Shown here piece by piece: positions 37,591-49,093 of a stretch of 64,000 bases of DNA; positions within the stretch are counted from its first letter, which is position 1; the number at the start of each line of letters is the position of its first letter. A model generated the notes under the pieces. That model was not told the DNA's origin, searched no databases, and was given only the letters and a program-made list of their open reading frames with translations. The translations under genes and the position numbers were made by a program. The stretch is from Ptychodera flava. Its lineage: Eukaryota > Hemichordata > Enteropneusta > Ptychoderidae. The stretch lies in contig NC_091931.1 in the NCBI RefSeq assembly GCF_041260155.1, forward strand, positions 12,731,861 to 12,795,860. Direction: 5' to 3'.

Positions 37591-38263
37591 CTCTGTTTTA
37601 CAGCAAATACGGTTACTAGGTCATTTCCAAAAACAAAAGATATGAAACAATGTGATTTAGCAGGCATGTTGTGTTGGCTTCTAGAGTATCATATCAGGTT
37701 ACGTATCCATACGGACTCTAGCTCTTTCAGATGGGCGACCCTTAGCATAAGGTCGCGACGATGTTGAAGTGATAGGTGACATGTGAGAAAATACTTGGCA
37801 ACAGGAGCATATCGTAGTCAGGAACCCGAAGCACTATATTGGACCCTGCTCGCTTAAAAGAACATGACAAAGAACGCCAGAGTAGGTGCAATTTAAACCC
37901 AATGACACGCACACACAAACACAAGACAAACACATTTTCATAACAGACATGACCAAAAAAAATCACCTCGCGGAGCGATTGCAGAAACTCCTGTCTTCTC
38001 CCCCTAGGCACTCTCAGTTGGATCTGTGGTTGTTCCTATGACAGTGAATGCACCAATGTCGAATGTGTAACACAAACTCGTGAAGCCGGATGAGAGACGG
38101 CAGAACCCACTCAGAGAAAATTACCACCAAATATTTGAAGATATCCATCAACGTATGCATCAACTGTTGGGAGAGAAATCCGCATACGAGAGAAAAAAGA
38201 TTGGCTTGTTCAGCAGCTCGAGAAATTTCTAGCTTCACTACCTGTCCCAATAGATTTAACAAT

Positions 38264-39195
38264 GGCGAACTCAGAAGGCATTGTACGGTTTTTATTTAAA
38301 GATACGGACACAAAAACCCATGTTCACACTGATACGTGTCAGTATTTGGGGCATTCCGGTGTCTCCCTGCCAGTGTCCAAAACGTTTAAAAAGCTGCTAC
38401 GCTAATAAATATGGTATCCAAATTAAAAACATTTTATCGCATTGTATACAAGGAACGCTCTATTTCAAGACAAAACCCAGTAGAAGCATACATTGTGGTC
38501 AGATACATGGAAAAAAATTGTCTGAGGGGCAGTAAAAGCACATGTAACCCAAACAAGCCCCTCTACTCTTTATACAAAATTAATGAAATTTTTATTTCAT
38601 CATATCATGCAGAAGATTGGTGTCGCAAAGTCCCCAACACATATACATTCTGGCAAGGGATCCAGCATTTTTCAAGGTGATTTACTTCTCGGGTGATAGG
38701 GCTGGGGGTTTGGGAAATGTAGAAACACAAGAGATATAGTTTTCCAGCCAACTCCGGTTTTTTGTTTAATCACACTTTTGGGAAAAGACACTGAGGGGAG
38801 GCTCATCTAATTTGTTTGCGATTAAAAGATGTGAAGACAAGTTTTTATGTCCGGTGAACACCGTAGAACAATATATTTGTTTAGCAAAGGATTTAGGTAT
38901 GGATCTGAGGAGAGGGCATCTCTTCCGACCGACAACCTCAAGTGGAGACATTGAACAACGCCCTCTAGCATCACAAGTTTCTTATCAGCGCCTAAACTAC
39001 CTCAAAGAATTAGACATGGATACTCCTCACAGTTGTAGAAGCGCATGCGCTGTAACATTAGCCATGGCAGATACGGATATCAAAAGCCTGGTGCGTCACC
39101 TTGGTTGGCGGTCGGAAGAGATGGTCAATTATTATACACAATTGTCAAATATGATGTCAGTCAGGACCCAGCACACTAGTTTGTTGAAGCTGTGA
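38264..39195 (+). pseudogene. Tyrosine recombinase of the retrotransposon, frameshifted
   Basis: The N-terminal SAM-like part is split over several frames. The catalytic Arg box reads FSGDRAGGLG near 38685-38715, followed by a TAG at about 38738. A longer intact frame (38812-39195) contains PHSCRSACA (the H-x-x-R box), VRHLGW and MVNYYTQ with the nucleophilic Tyr. The order R, H-x-x-R, Y and the position downstream of reverse transcriptase define DIRS-like elements. Known members use this enzyme instead of a DDE integrase. Confidence 0.8.
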
Positions 39196-39526
39196 ATGAA
39201 AATCTAGACACCTTGCAAAGTTATGAACGAGTTTTACGATAGCCTTTGAGCCATAGTATGTGCATATGTGAAGTGTCGATTAATAACCGCTGTATAAATA
39301 TTAAAGAAGAAAAAACAATTTGGCATAGTTTATCTTGATGTCCTGTTTTGATAGGAAAACTGGTTTCATGAATAACTGATGGTTGTAGCACGCATGTATG
39401 AGTGGGGGTTTGGATGAGGAAGAGGAGAGTTATAGGCAAGGGTTTATAGGAATGGGGTTAAGTAGTGAGGGGGATATATAATTATATACATGGTTAATGT
39501 GTGAAATGGACGGCCGGAACAATACC

Positions 39527-39594
39527 CGCATCCCCCAATCCTTAACAATAGGCTATATTCATGAGCGGAGTGATTGGGCTTTAAATATTATATT
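39527..39594 (+). repeat. Split repeat B1
   Basis: It runs from ACAATACCCGCATCCCCC to GATTGGGCTTTAAATATTAT and is directly followed by A2. It differs from B2 by one C in the C run. Confidence 0.85.
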
Positions 39595-39715
39595 ATTCAA
39601 AGCCCAATCACACAGCGATATAATTACGCCAGGTGTTAAGTTCCATGAATATTCATCAAATGGAGAGAAGTATAAAAGAAAGAAGTACCAAGACATGTGT
39701 CATTCCTCGCACAGA
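39595..39715 (+). repeat. Split repeat A2
   Basis: Copy of A1 abutting B1. The B1-A2 junction reproduces the joined ends of the presumed circular DNA intermediate. Confidence 0.88.
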
Positions 39716-39857
39716 TAAGGGCCAGGCTGCTGCAGGAATGGTATAATAACGTATACGACGACAGAGCAGTAAAGGTACAAGCAAGAGATAAAGATGTGCT
39801 GCCCATGCACCCACCCGCCCTTAAGATGGTTTAATCTTTCGCATGGATGTAGCCTCC

Positions 39858-39934
39858 ACAATACCCGCATCCCCAATCCTTAACAATAGGCTATATTCAT
39901 GAGCGGAGTGATTGGGCTTTAAATATTATATAAT
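39858..39934 (+). repeat. Split repeat B2, right end of the retrotransposon
   Basis: It is a copy of B1 ending in GGGCTTTAAATATTATATAA. The interrupted terminal array of the host transposon resumes immediately after it. Confidence 0.85.
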
Positions 39935-40723
39935 TTGCAGCTCCTCATTGTCAATTTTCTTGAAGTAAAGATAACATGCTTTCAAATGACGTATGATGTG
40001 ACTGTATGATGTGGCTGTACGTGTTAATTTTTTTTAAAACTGCTATTCAATAGGAAAAATATTGATTTTTTTCAATATAAATATGAAAATATTTCAATAA
40101 GCTCACTTTGAATATGTCTTTCGACATCACATTTGTGTTTTAAATGCAAATGCCTTTCATTTAATATATCACTCAATAGTTTAAAGATAAAAAATGTATT
40201 TAGAGTAGTTTAATGAAATTTATATAAGATTTATGCAATTTGGGTACAGTGCGAATTATGCAAATTAGGGGGCTACGGCCTAATTAAATAGGTCCACATC
40301 ATCGATTTTCTTAAAGTAGAGGTAACAAGCTTTCAAATGGCATATGATGTGACTGTATGATGTGGCTGCATTTGTTAAAATTTTAAAATACCGCTATTCA
40401 AAAGTGGAAATATTGTTTTTCAATATAAATATGTAACTATTTCAGTAAAATCACTTTTAACATCTGTATGTATATCAATTTCGTGTTCTCCATGCAAATA
40501 CCTTTCATTTGATATATCACTCGATATTTTTGAAGTATGTTTACAGTAGTTAACAAAGAAATTTCTAATTTTATATCGGATTTATGCAAATGGGTACCGG
40601 TGATAATTATGCAAATTAGGGGGTTACGGCCCTACTTGGCAGCTCCACATCGTCATTTTTCTTGAAGTAGAGATAATAAGCTTTCAAATGATGTATGATG
40701 TGGCCGTATGTAAGGTGGGTACA
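39935..40723 (+). repeat. Right terminal array of the large transposon (outer part, two units and a fragment)
   Basis: Units end near 40360 and 40723 and are inverse to the left array: TTTCAAATGATGTATGATGTGG, TTTCTTGAAGTAGAG and TTATGCAAATTAGGGGG. The fragment beginning at 39935 (TTGCAGCTCC) continues the unit broken at 34008 by the retrotransposon. The right side thus has about three units against two on the left. Confidence 0.85.
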
Positions 40724-41460
40724 TTAAGTGTGAAAAATGGGTGTGTCTGCCGCTCGCCTATTAGTACTATCATTTTTGACGCACAAAGGCATGTGTAATT
40801 TGTAAGTTACAATCAAGCACATGGTCTCTCTTCTTGGAAGAAAACATTGCAAGGAGCTTCATACATTATGTGATCCCTTTGAGTTTACTGGCTGAATGAA
40901 TAGTGACTCCGCCTTACTCTATAGCTCCAATCGTAACACGTGTAATATTCCATAATTCTGTATAGCTTGGTAAGATAGTTTCTTGTCATATCTGAATGCC
41001 TAGCGTTCAACTTATCAACACTGCCCTCGTTTGTGTAATGTCTAGTGTCATTGGTGAGATCTGAACAATTTTAGAGAAATCATATTCCAGTCATTGATAA
41101 GAAAGCTTTGTATAGTAGTTTAGATAAGGTAAAGTATTATACATGTAAAACAATTTTCCATTATACCACGACTGAGGTTCGGTCTCGCCTGTCGAGTATC
41201 TGCCAACTGCCATCCTGCCCCCCCCCCTTTCCCCTCACCGTTTATCGCGGCAATGCACGTGCACCTGTGGGAGATCGACATGGGACCGTACGAATATTTA
41301 GGCCAAAGGAAATCACTTGGAAGAAGGAGAAAATCTTGAAGACGGACAACAGAGGTGAAAAACGTGGGAAATTCTGAATTTCGGTTATAGAGTAGCAGAG
41401 GAACGATACAAGATTACATGCCTAATTTGTTATCAGGGATTGGACATTTCCGCAGTCAGT

Positions 41461-43010
41461 AGGGAGCGTTCAGTTATTATGGCCGGGGTAGGCCGGAAAA
41501 TTCTTCCTGCGCATCAGTCAAAATAAGTCAAACCCCCATCCATTGCACCAAAAATTTGATGACCCCCCCCCCCCCCGTTTTAAGATGACAAATATTTCAT
41601 GACACCCCCCCCCACACACACACACACACATTGCTTGAGTAAAGCTACACACACAAACACCTAGGGGGGGGGATAGATTCCAAAAAAAGATTCTCAGATT
41701 TTTTCAAATGACCCCCTTACAAACTCACAAAGTGTTAATGTTCAAATTTCCCCTTCTGACTTGCTATAATTTTGAAATTACCCCTCAAAGAGATTTGACA
41801 GAAATTAGGTGGATCACAATATTTTTGATTCACTATACATGGTAATTCTATGAGAAAACTATGTAATACTTTTTCAATACAAAACTAGCAATATCTATGC
41901 ATTTATAGACATTTGATAATTGAGATACGATGTACTTAATTTGAATAGGTTTGTTCCAACTAGTATGTGCATAAAAAATTTGACTTTAGAATTTCACCAA
42001 AAATGTTCATCCACTATACATGGGTGTCTATGATAAAATTGTGAATAATTTTTTTCAATGAAAAACTTTTTATACTTGTACATATACAGATGTTGGATTA
42101 AATTATCATAATTGTACTTTGATTAAAATATGATGGTTAAGGGTGCATATTATGTGTACAAGAAATTTGATTTTGGAATTTCACTGAAAACATGTTCATC
42201 CACTATACATGGGAGTTTATGAGGAAACTATGAATAATTTTTTCCCTATACAAAACAAGCTAAATCTGTGTATTTACAGACATTTGATAATTCATTTTAA
42301 AGTATTTAGTTTTTACTAGGATGGTTAAAAGTTGATATGTGTGCAAGAAATCGGATTTTGGAATTTCACCGAAATGTTGATTCACTATACATTGGAGTCT
42401 ATGAGAAAACTATGAATATTTTTTTACAATGCTAAACTAACTTAATCTGTGCTTTTATAGGTGTTTGATAATTGAATCAATATAAATGTACTTGATTCAA
42501 ATAGGGTATTTGAAAGTTCAGATGTGGACAACAAGTATGATATTGGAGTTTCATCTACAAGTATAATTTCAAAATTAATTTTTCATGATACTTGTAGTCT
42601 ACAGGTAACTGTTAAATATTTTCCTTGACAAAACTTGCTATATCTCTAATATGTAAGTAATAGGAATTGTTCATTGCCCTCTGTGAGCTCGATTTACAAT
42701 AAGACAAGCCTCAGGATTGCCAAGGCAAGATGTTTATTTGACAGATTATTATAGTTTTGTTCAGGTGTACAGTTACATGACTTCAGAGAATGAAATCATG
42801 CAGCGAATCACTTTTTCCCAGAATATTTCTAAACACTGAAACTGCTTTTTGACGGGACGGATATTTATGAAAATTAAGTGACCCCACCCTCTGAGCTGTT
42901 TGAAAAATACATGACCCCCCCCCCCCCTTTGCAGTTTTCAAATTTAAGGTGAACCCCCCCCCCCTGGATTTTGCCGGCCCACCTCCGGCCGTAATAACTG
43001 AACGCTCCCT
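41461..43010. mobile_element. 1.55-kb inverted-repeat element with internal tandem array
   Basis: The termini are AGGGAGCGTTCAGTTATTA and its complement, followed inward by GGCCGG-rich and C-rich tracts in mirror arrangement (TGACCCCCCC on both sides). The interior is a diverged tandem repeat. I cannot see coding capacity or a clear target-site duplication, so superfamily is unassigned. Confidence 0.75.
41825..42610 (+). repeat. About 183-bp tandem repeat, four to five copies, inside the 1.55-kb element
   Basis: CACTATACATGG recurs near 41832, 42011, 42199 and 42379, spaced about 180-188 bases, each followed by TATGA, AAACTATGAATAA and TTTATAGACATTTGATAATT. A decayed fifth copy follows 42560. 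Confidence 0.85.
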
Positions 43011-44026
43011 TATCATTAATGATTGTTTTTGGTAAAATAATAAATGTATCCTCGTAAATAAAGAGAATTGGTATTTTAAAAAGCACAAACTTGTATGTCC
43101 CACGGGAAAAAAATACTGTCACGATCAACGTTATGGCATTTTTTGAAAAGAACTTTTGGGCTTAGGAGTGACTATCCATCATCTCTTGTGCTCAAAATTA
43201 TGAAGAGAGGTTTTTACCATATATTATCATATATTATGTGATGTTTTGTTTCTTGCTAACTTAAAACAATTCAAAATTGTGGTAGGTGTGCGCACCAGAG
43301 ATCGTTTCGTTGAAATTTTCAGTGTCGTCCGATTTTCGATGCAGTGAGCTGCGTGCTGTAGTGTTTTTAAATCGAGTTTCACGGCGTGATATGGAAATGC
43401 GAGCCAATAAAGACAAAACGTTATTGAGTTTAGGTTAGTGTAGTGACATGAAATATTGGTGCTGCTGTCTTGGTAGAGGACTATTGAATAATGCACCCGT
43501 GGCAACTTTAGTGTTGATCAAGGCTACTTGATACAGACAGAAATTCTGCTTGTATAAAGACAAAACAGGCCCTGCCAAGGGTTGTAAATGAGAGCTAACG
43601 ATTGGCATTGATCGACTGTACACGGTATATAACCATGCCCATGAGAGTATTCCCACAGAAAAAACATGGCGATGACTTGTCAGTAGCTTCGAACAGTTTT
43701 TATGCAACAAACTGAATGTTAATTGCAGGTCTACTTTCCATGCTTATATAGATCGATATTTTTTTTATCACTCAAAGTAGAACGCCAATCTTTGAGAAAG
43801 TATTAAAAAGAACACTTGTCCTGAAGATAATCGTTATTCAATTTCATAACAGAACAGTAATTTTATCTCACTTGCCTAATTCAAGAAGAAATTATTCGGA
43901 GAATTGAGGCACACTGCCAGACAATAATTCAAGATTAGTTTATTGTTATTTAAACATTGGCTAATGACTTTGGCATTGAATACTTCCTTGTGATTATTGT
44001 AAATGATATATTTGCATGTATGGCTC

Positions 44027-44034
44027 TATATAAA
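44027..44034 (+). promoter_or_regulatory. TATA box of the secreted coiled-coil gene
   Basis: TATATAAA, 60 bases before the ATG at 44094. Transcription would start near 44057, leaving a short 5' leader. Confidence 0.6.
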
Positions 44035-44093
44035 GATGACAGCATATAACGAAGAAAAGCATCTCTATGAGTGATCAACTGACAGTAGGAAAT

Positions 44094-45123
44094 ATGAATA
44101 CCAAGACACTGTGCATTCTAGTTCTGTTGGGCACCTGGACGCTTGCTGCGGCAGGCGTGGCCTCCAAACGCGACGATAAGCGTGACACCGCTGATCTGGA
44201 GAGCCGATTGACAGCTCTGGAGGCAACTGTGATGGGGCAGGGTCAAATGTTGACTGATCTATCCATGTCCATGATGAACATACATCGCACTGTCACCGCC
44301 ATTGAAGCTATGATTGAACAAGCCAATGAACAAACAATGGTAACTTTTATATTTTTATTTTACTCAAATTTGGTCAAAATTTGCCAATAGAACAGTTTAC
44401 TCAGGACTTAGGTTCTGGAAATGTGATCGATGTTGGATTAAGTGATAGCGTTGAAGGGTCATTGCATAGGGTTACAATGCTTTTTCAGTTTTATTGTAAC
44501 GGAGGAAAAAGCTAAAGTAGCACAAGCATTATTTGCGCGCATGAAAACGGCTTTTGGCCGAATTTCTTAACACACTGTCGATCTTATGAGTATGTCAGCA
44601 ATATCTCACAAAAATTACACGAAATAGATGATCTGAAAAGCTTACATGATTTTAGTAGTCTTCTTTTGTAATCCTTTTCAAGAAACCGTTTACTTTCTTT
44701 AAATAAGAAGCTTTTGGAACTATATAGGGATAATTTCATGGATCTGGGCATAATTGATGCCATAGTACGAAAATGATGATAAAGTGAATGTTAAAAATTG
44801 TTTACGTGCAAAGTATTATAGACAAATCAAATTTTATACTGGTTCGTAAAATTGTCTCGAAATGGTCCAAATGATGTTCATGTGGTCATGGGGTTGTCTT
44901 TTACACTACGATTGCAATACCATATGGTCAACCACAAAGGCACTTATTAGACAGAGACTTCACTTTCTACTTTTCTAGAGACATTTGTTTTTATTGAAAA
45001 CCTTAATAGCACACCTAGCAAAACAGTTCCTTTCGCCTCTTTACTTTCCCTCTCGGACAAATATAAACGGATGGAGTGTTTCTTCTTCTGTTTTCCAAGC
45101 TTTCATAGTTTATCGGTTATGTG

Positions 45124-45215
<92 letters not shown>

Positions 45216-45293
45216 GCACTCGCGAATCAGCTGGTCATGGAGCTCACACAAGTCAGTCATATGATCTTGGGGGAAATAAAACATAAGAAGTAA
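44094..45293 (+). CDS. Small secreted coiled-coil protein, two exons
   Basis: Exon 1 is 44094-44339 (donor GTAACT) and exon 2 is 45216-45293 (acceptor CTCTCAG, stop TAA), phase 0, giving 107 aa. The N-terminus MNTKTLCILVLLGTWTLAAA is a clear signal peptide. A dibasic stretch (KRDDKR) follows, then a heptad-patterned helix (LESRLTALEATVMGQGQMLT and on) that continues through exon 2 (ALANQLVMELTQV). The start at 44094 suits both the TATA box and the signal peptide; an in-frame Met at 44067 lies about 10 bases after the expected transcription start. I do not recognise a family. The short mature coiled coil suggests an oligomerising secreted peptide, but function is unknown. The exon 2 acceptor tract is a long (CT)n microsatellite. 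Confidence 0.65.
45127..45212 (+). repeat. (CT)n microsatellite forming a splice-acceptor tract
   Basis: Nearly uninterrupted CT dinucleotides for about 86 bases end directly in CTCAG, the inferred acceptor of exon 2 of the secreted coiled-coil gene. Confidence 0.97.
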
Positions 45294-46179
45294 GGAAACA
45301 CAGAAGAGAATTGTAAAATCGTACATTCATCAATGAAGACAGACGACGATGATCTGAACACCTAGAGTAGACGTCACGGAGAAGAACTCGTTGAAAGTTC
45401 CTGCTGAGTCGTTTTTTAATATTGTGTTTTGCTTTTATGAATTTTGTGATGAGTAATTTTTTTCGGAGTTTTCCTGACGGAAAGTCCTCGGTGTTATTGC
45501 CATGAAATAAAGACGCCAAGTCTCGTGTTGTGTGCCACAAATCTCGCATGTTATTGTAATTGCAAAATCAGATATTCTGTGATGGAAGACATATTGTTGG
45601 GACGAAATAACTTTTCTAACCCACAGGGGCCCGGGAATTATATTCTTGTTTTACGCGCCGCGAGATCGATGAACAGAATATATGTGGTTTCTGACAACGA
45701 AATGAGTGGCTGTTATTTATCGGTTAAGGATGTGTTTAATAACAGTTGACTTTTAACGCAAGTTCTTATGCCCATTCTCACTATAATGTTTATCTTCTCA
45801 CCAAAGCCGTCTGTAGGGACATTGCAAGGAGGTGGGGGTATCAGGTGCTCTTTCTCTGAAATTCGTTCTGAGTCAGGAGGTAGCTGAATAATGTTCGAGG
45901 TTCAAATTTATGGCATGCTATTAAAGATTGTTTGCCGGAAGCCTAAATGGAAAGGATACTCGTTGGCCAACTCTTCCTCGGACTTTAAAGTAACTTGAAG
46001 TAAGTAATCAGCTTGATTCGATCCATGAATTCATCGCTTCGCCTGTTGATATTCTGCACGTAAAGGCGTAGTTCTGCTTATGGCTTCAGAAATTGAATTT
46101 ACAGGTTCCCAACAGTTTGTTTTATTTGTTCAAATTCATGATCATACTCAAAACTTCTAGTACTTTGACTTTGCCCTCG

Positions 46180-46432
46180 TGTATGTATGTATGTATGTAT
46201 GTATGTATGTATGTATGTATGTATGCATGCATGCATGCATGCATGCATGCATGCATGTATGTATGTATGTATGTATGTGTATATGTATATTATGTATATT
46301 ATGTATCTATGTATCTATGTATGTATCTATCTATGTATGTATCTATGTATGTATCTACGTACTATGTATGTACCGTATATATGTACTATGTGTCTATGTA
46401 TGTATCTATATGAATGCATGTGTCTGTGTGTC
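46180..46432 (+). repeat. (ATGT)n/(ATGC)n microsatellite
   Basis: Pure tetranucleotide repeats to about 46278 switch from GTAT to GCAT and back, then decay into GTATCTAT-type interspersions. Confidence 0.97.
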
Positions 46433-46490
46433 TGTGTGTACGAGGAATAATATTGTTTGACATAATGACACTATTTCTGAATCAATGTAG

Positions 46491-46562
46491 GACTGCAACG
46501 AAAGCTTCGCGTATAGTGGTCGCTTGGCAGATACCTTCAACACATATTACAGTAACTCAACG
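46491..46562 (+). other. Candidate additional or alternative exon of the secreted coiled-coil gene
   Basis: It is a 72-base open segment with an acceptor AATGTAG and donor GTGAGA, phase 0 on both sides, encoding DCNESFAYSGRLADTFNTYY plus four residues. Phase 0 matches the end of exon 1 at 44339. It may be a mutually exclusive exon, part of another gene, or chance. Confidence 0.3.
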
Positions 46563-47353
46563 GTGAGAATTCAACGGAAATATACGATCGGGCTATATGC
46601 TATAGATTATTCTCGCATTTAGTTTACCAATGTTAGTTTTAAGGATAATGTCTCCGTATCTACACTGCCTGTTTCAAGGATGACATGTCACATAGTTTTC
46701 TTTATACATGTTTATAAAGGTTTATGCAGGGTCTACATCTGATTTAATGCGTCGATGAATGTGTTTAATAGATCGACACACTGTATGCATAGCTGACTGC
46801 AAATAGATACCCCAGCTAATTTAGTATTTGAATGGAAACACTCTCATTGATTATGGTGGTGAAAAGAGAAGTGTCGAAATTATCGAGCATATTTATGGAG
46901 GGATGCATGAAACTTCGTCAAGGTTCAACATCTCAAAGATGGGTTCCATCTGACACACATTGATTCTTACGTTTTCATTTATTTATCGATCAAAAATTTA
47001 TCCTAATAAGATCATCTATGAAGAAACTGCAATGTACTGAATGCTGAGACAATGCGAGGTAGGATGACAGTAAAGTTTAAACATACGGAGATGGAAACAA
47101 AAAATAATAACAAGAGAAAACAGACAAATAAAAAAACCCAGATATTTAGATGGCAAAAAATCAGCTGACTGCAGAAACCACATCCACATCTTATTTGACG
47201 CTGGCGTATTTTGGAGAAATTTATTAGGAATAATTTGGAAAACAAAATGACTGCAGAGATTGAGGCAGGATGATTTTAAAGATCTTTGTTCTCACAGATG
47301 GCGCTGTGAAAAGAATCTTGATGAGCAAAGAGCTCATCGTATCCAAAAATTCA

Positions 47354-47480
47354 AAGGGACAAAGTCACCATTTTGAAAATTTTTTCTCAATTTTATGTTG
47401 TTGTTATAGAAATTAGTCATACTGTTCGACATCTCAAATATACTCAACTTGATGAAATGTTTTGCAAAATAAGCATCGGA
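47354..47480. mobile_element. Decayed TTAA-type element end
   Basis: CAAAGGGACAAAGTCACCATTTTG and the following TACTGTTCGACATCTC resemble the left half of the palindromic element at 54826. No matching opposite end is visible. Confidence 0.35.
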
Positions 47481-47516
47481 AGAATCCGCATCGGGAATAG
47501 TTTTTAGAAGATTCAT

Positions 47517-49057
47517 TTTTCATCTGGTGTGTTGCTGGAGTGAGCTCATTTTGAGGTCAGTGGAGTAAAGAACAGTGTCACTTTTGTTTCTGCGAAAATC
47601 GGAAATGTAGGCCTAAGGTAGGATGCGCCTCGGGGGCAAAAATTCGGGCTTTCAAATTTTATCAATACTCTTCTGATATACCACTTGTGGGGGTTCATTT
47701 TAAAGCTCTTGATGAAAGGAAAGTTTTCACCTTCTTAGTTTTTTGAGAAAAAAAATTTTCCCCGTAGGGTAAACACGAGTATGGCGGCCATTTTGAATTT
47801 CAAATATCGGGAAATCTTAGGTAATCTGTCTCTCTAGTACCAAAGTTTGCACGGTGACCCCTGATTTTTATTCTTGCTTTGGTAAGAGAATGATCGACAG
47901 TTTCATTGAGGAAAATTTGAGCAAAAGTGTAAGTCTTTCACTTTGGAGGCGCATACTACCTTAACCCTTCCTCACGAAGTTAAAGGGTGGGGAGGGGGAA
48001 GTAGTCCCGTCTGCGGCTGCAGAACTTTCGTTTTTGATGAACATTGCCTCTTCAAAGAAATTAGCCTTCAATGTCGTACAAATATGAAGAAAATTCAGCA
48101 TTTTATGCATGGTTCACAGTTCACCACTTCTGTAGCTTTGCAATCATTACAAGACCCCGGGTCCCTTTGTTCAGTTGAAGCCCAATTTTTAAACTTTGAA
48201 TATGCTAAAGGACCGAGTTTTGTATATTGTATGGGTCCAATACGCGCAGCCGCAGATGAAACCCCCCTCACACTGTCAGAATGTAGCGGCCATTCTAAAT
48301 GTCGTAAAATCAGTAATTTGAGATGATTTGTCACTCAAACCCCGAACTTTGTACCTTGATCCCCGATTTGAAGACAGGTATTACACTTATTGCGAACTTT
48401 CACCTGCTTTCATGAATAAGAAAGTGAACATCTTGATCTTATAGAAGAAGGGTAACGATGACGTAATTATAATCTGATAGCCGTAACTTTTGATGTACAT
48501 TTTTCCATCAATTTTCGTTCAATTTGTAGACTGATTTTCTTGTTCTACTCCCAATCATGCCCGCCGACAGTGTAGCGTTCGACCGACGCACGCACACCTA
48601 TACGTCCATTGTTAGTGTGAATGACTGTTTTCTGGCCATGGACAAATTCAAAATTGGTTTGTTAACCATGACAGTGTATACTGTACACAGTGCAGATCGT
48701 ATGTAATGTATAATATTTACAATGCTAATACTCTGTACAGTAGTCCAATGTACAACTGGTGGAGGAAGTTCTAAGTGGGAACTGAATTATCACTAAAAAT
48801 ATTACCTGAACCGTTACAGCTACTGTCTTTATATTACGGCGGACTGACTGTTTCCTCTTCCAGAACAAATCACACTCTTTTGTTTTATTGGTGCGCTTAA
48901 AATGAAAATTGATGAAATTCCGGGTAACTATTCCCTGAGAGACATGTTCGGATCAACTGAGTTCTGTAGTGGTCTGCTTTTCATGGCGTCTTGCAGCGTT
49001 GTCGACATCCGTCGTGTACGTACACAGTAAAACGTGTCAACTTGTAGTACAAATACG
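47517..49057. other. No gene seen
   Basis: The longest open frame (47943-48326, +) has no family motif and no flanking splice sites. The stretch contains no clear repeat. Confidence 0.4.
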
Positions 49058-49093
49058 AATAAATAAATAAATAAACAAATAAATAAATAAATT
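49058..49093 (+). repeat. (AAAT)n microsatellite
   Basis: AAATAAAT repeats with one AAAC interruption. Confidence 0.95.

Larger units (their letters stand above)
34009..39934 (+). mobile_element. Tyrosine-recombinase retrotransposon (Ngaro/PAT-type, DIRS order), degenerate
   Basis: Split direct repeats give the order A1 (34009-34130), internal region, B1 (39527-39594), A2 (39595-39715), B2 (39858-39934). Between them lie reverse transcriptase and tyrosine recombinase remnants in the + direction. Flanking DNA fits back together without a target duplication, as expected when a tyrosine recombinase inserts a circular intermediate. A starts with AAAGCCCAATCA and B ends with its complement. All coding regions carry frameshifts or stops, so this copy is dead. 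It sits in the right terminal array of the large transposon and is therefore younger than it. Confidence 0.85.
24189..40723. mobile_element. 16.5-kb autonomous-type DNA transposon, probably Academ-like, with nested insertions
   Basis: The left end begins TGTACCCACCTTACATACGG and the right end is its inverse. TTAAG flanks both sides (24184-24188 and 40724-40728). Both ends continue inward as AT-rich subterminal arrays that are mirror images (24189 to about 24900, and about 33790-34008 plus 39935-40723). Between them a minus-strand gene encodes a large transposase-type protein. Removing the 5.9-kb retrotransposon in the right array leaves about 10.6 kb. I call it Academ-like because the encoded protein combines zinc modules, a transposase-like core and an XPG-type nuclease, a combination I recall for Academ. 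The 5-bp duplication differs from the 3-4 bp I remember for that superfamily, so a related but separate group is possible. Confidence 0.75.

Noticed and set aside
45117..45326. Minus-strand Arg-Glu repeat frame
   Set aside because: Translation of the (CT)n tract.
46093..46460. Long overlapping frames of repeating Met-Tyr-Val-Cys type (also 52445-52829 and 59488-59709)
   Set aside because: They are translations of ATGT microsatellites with no independent coding evidence.
47943..48326. 127-codon plus-strand frame
   Set aside because: No motif or splice evidence.
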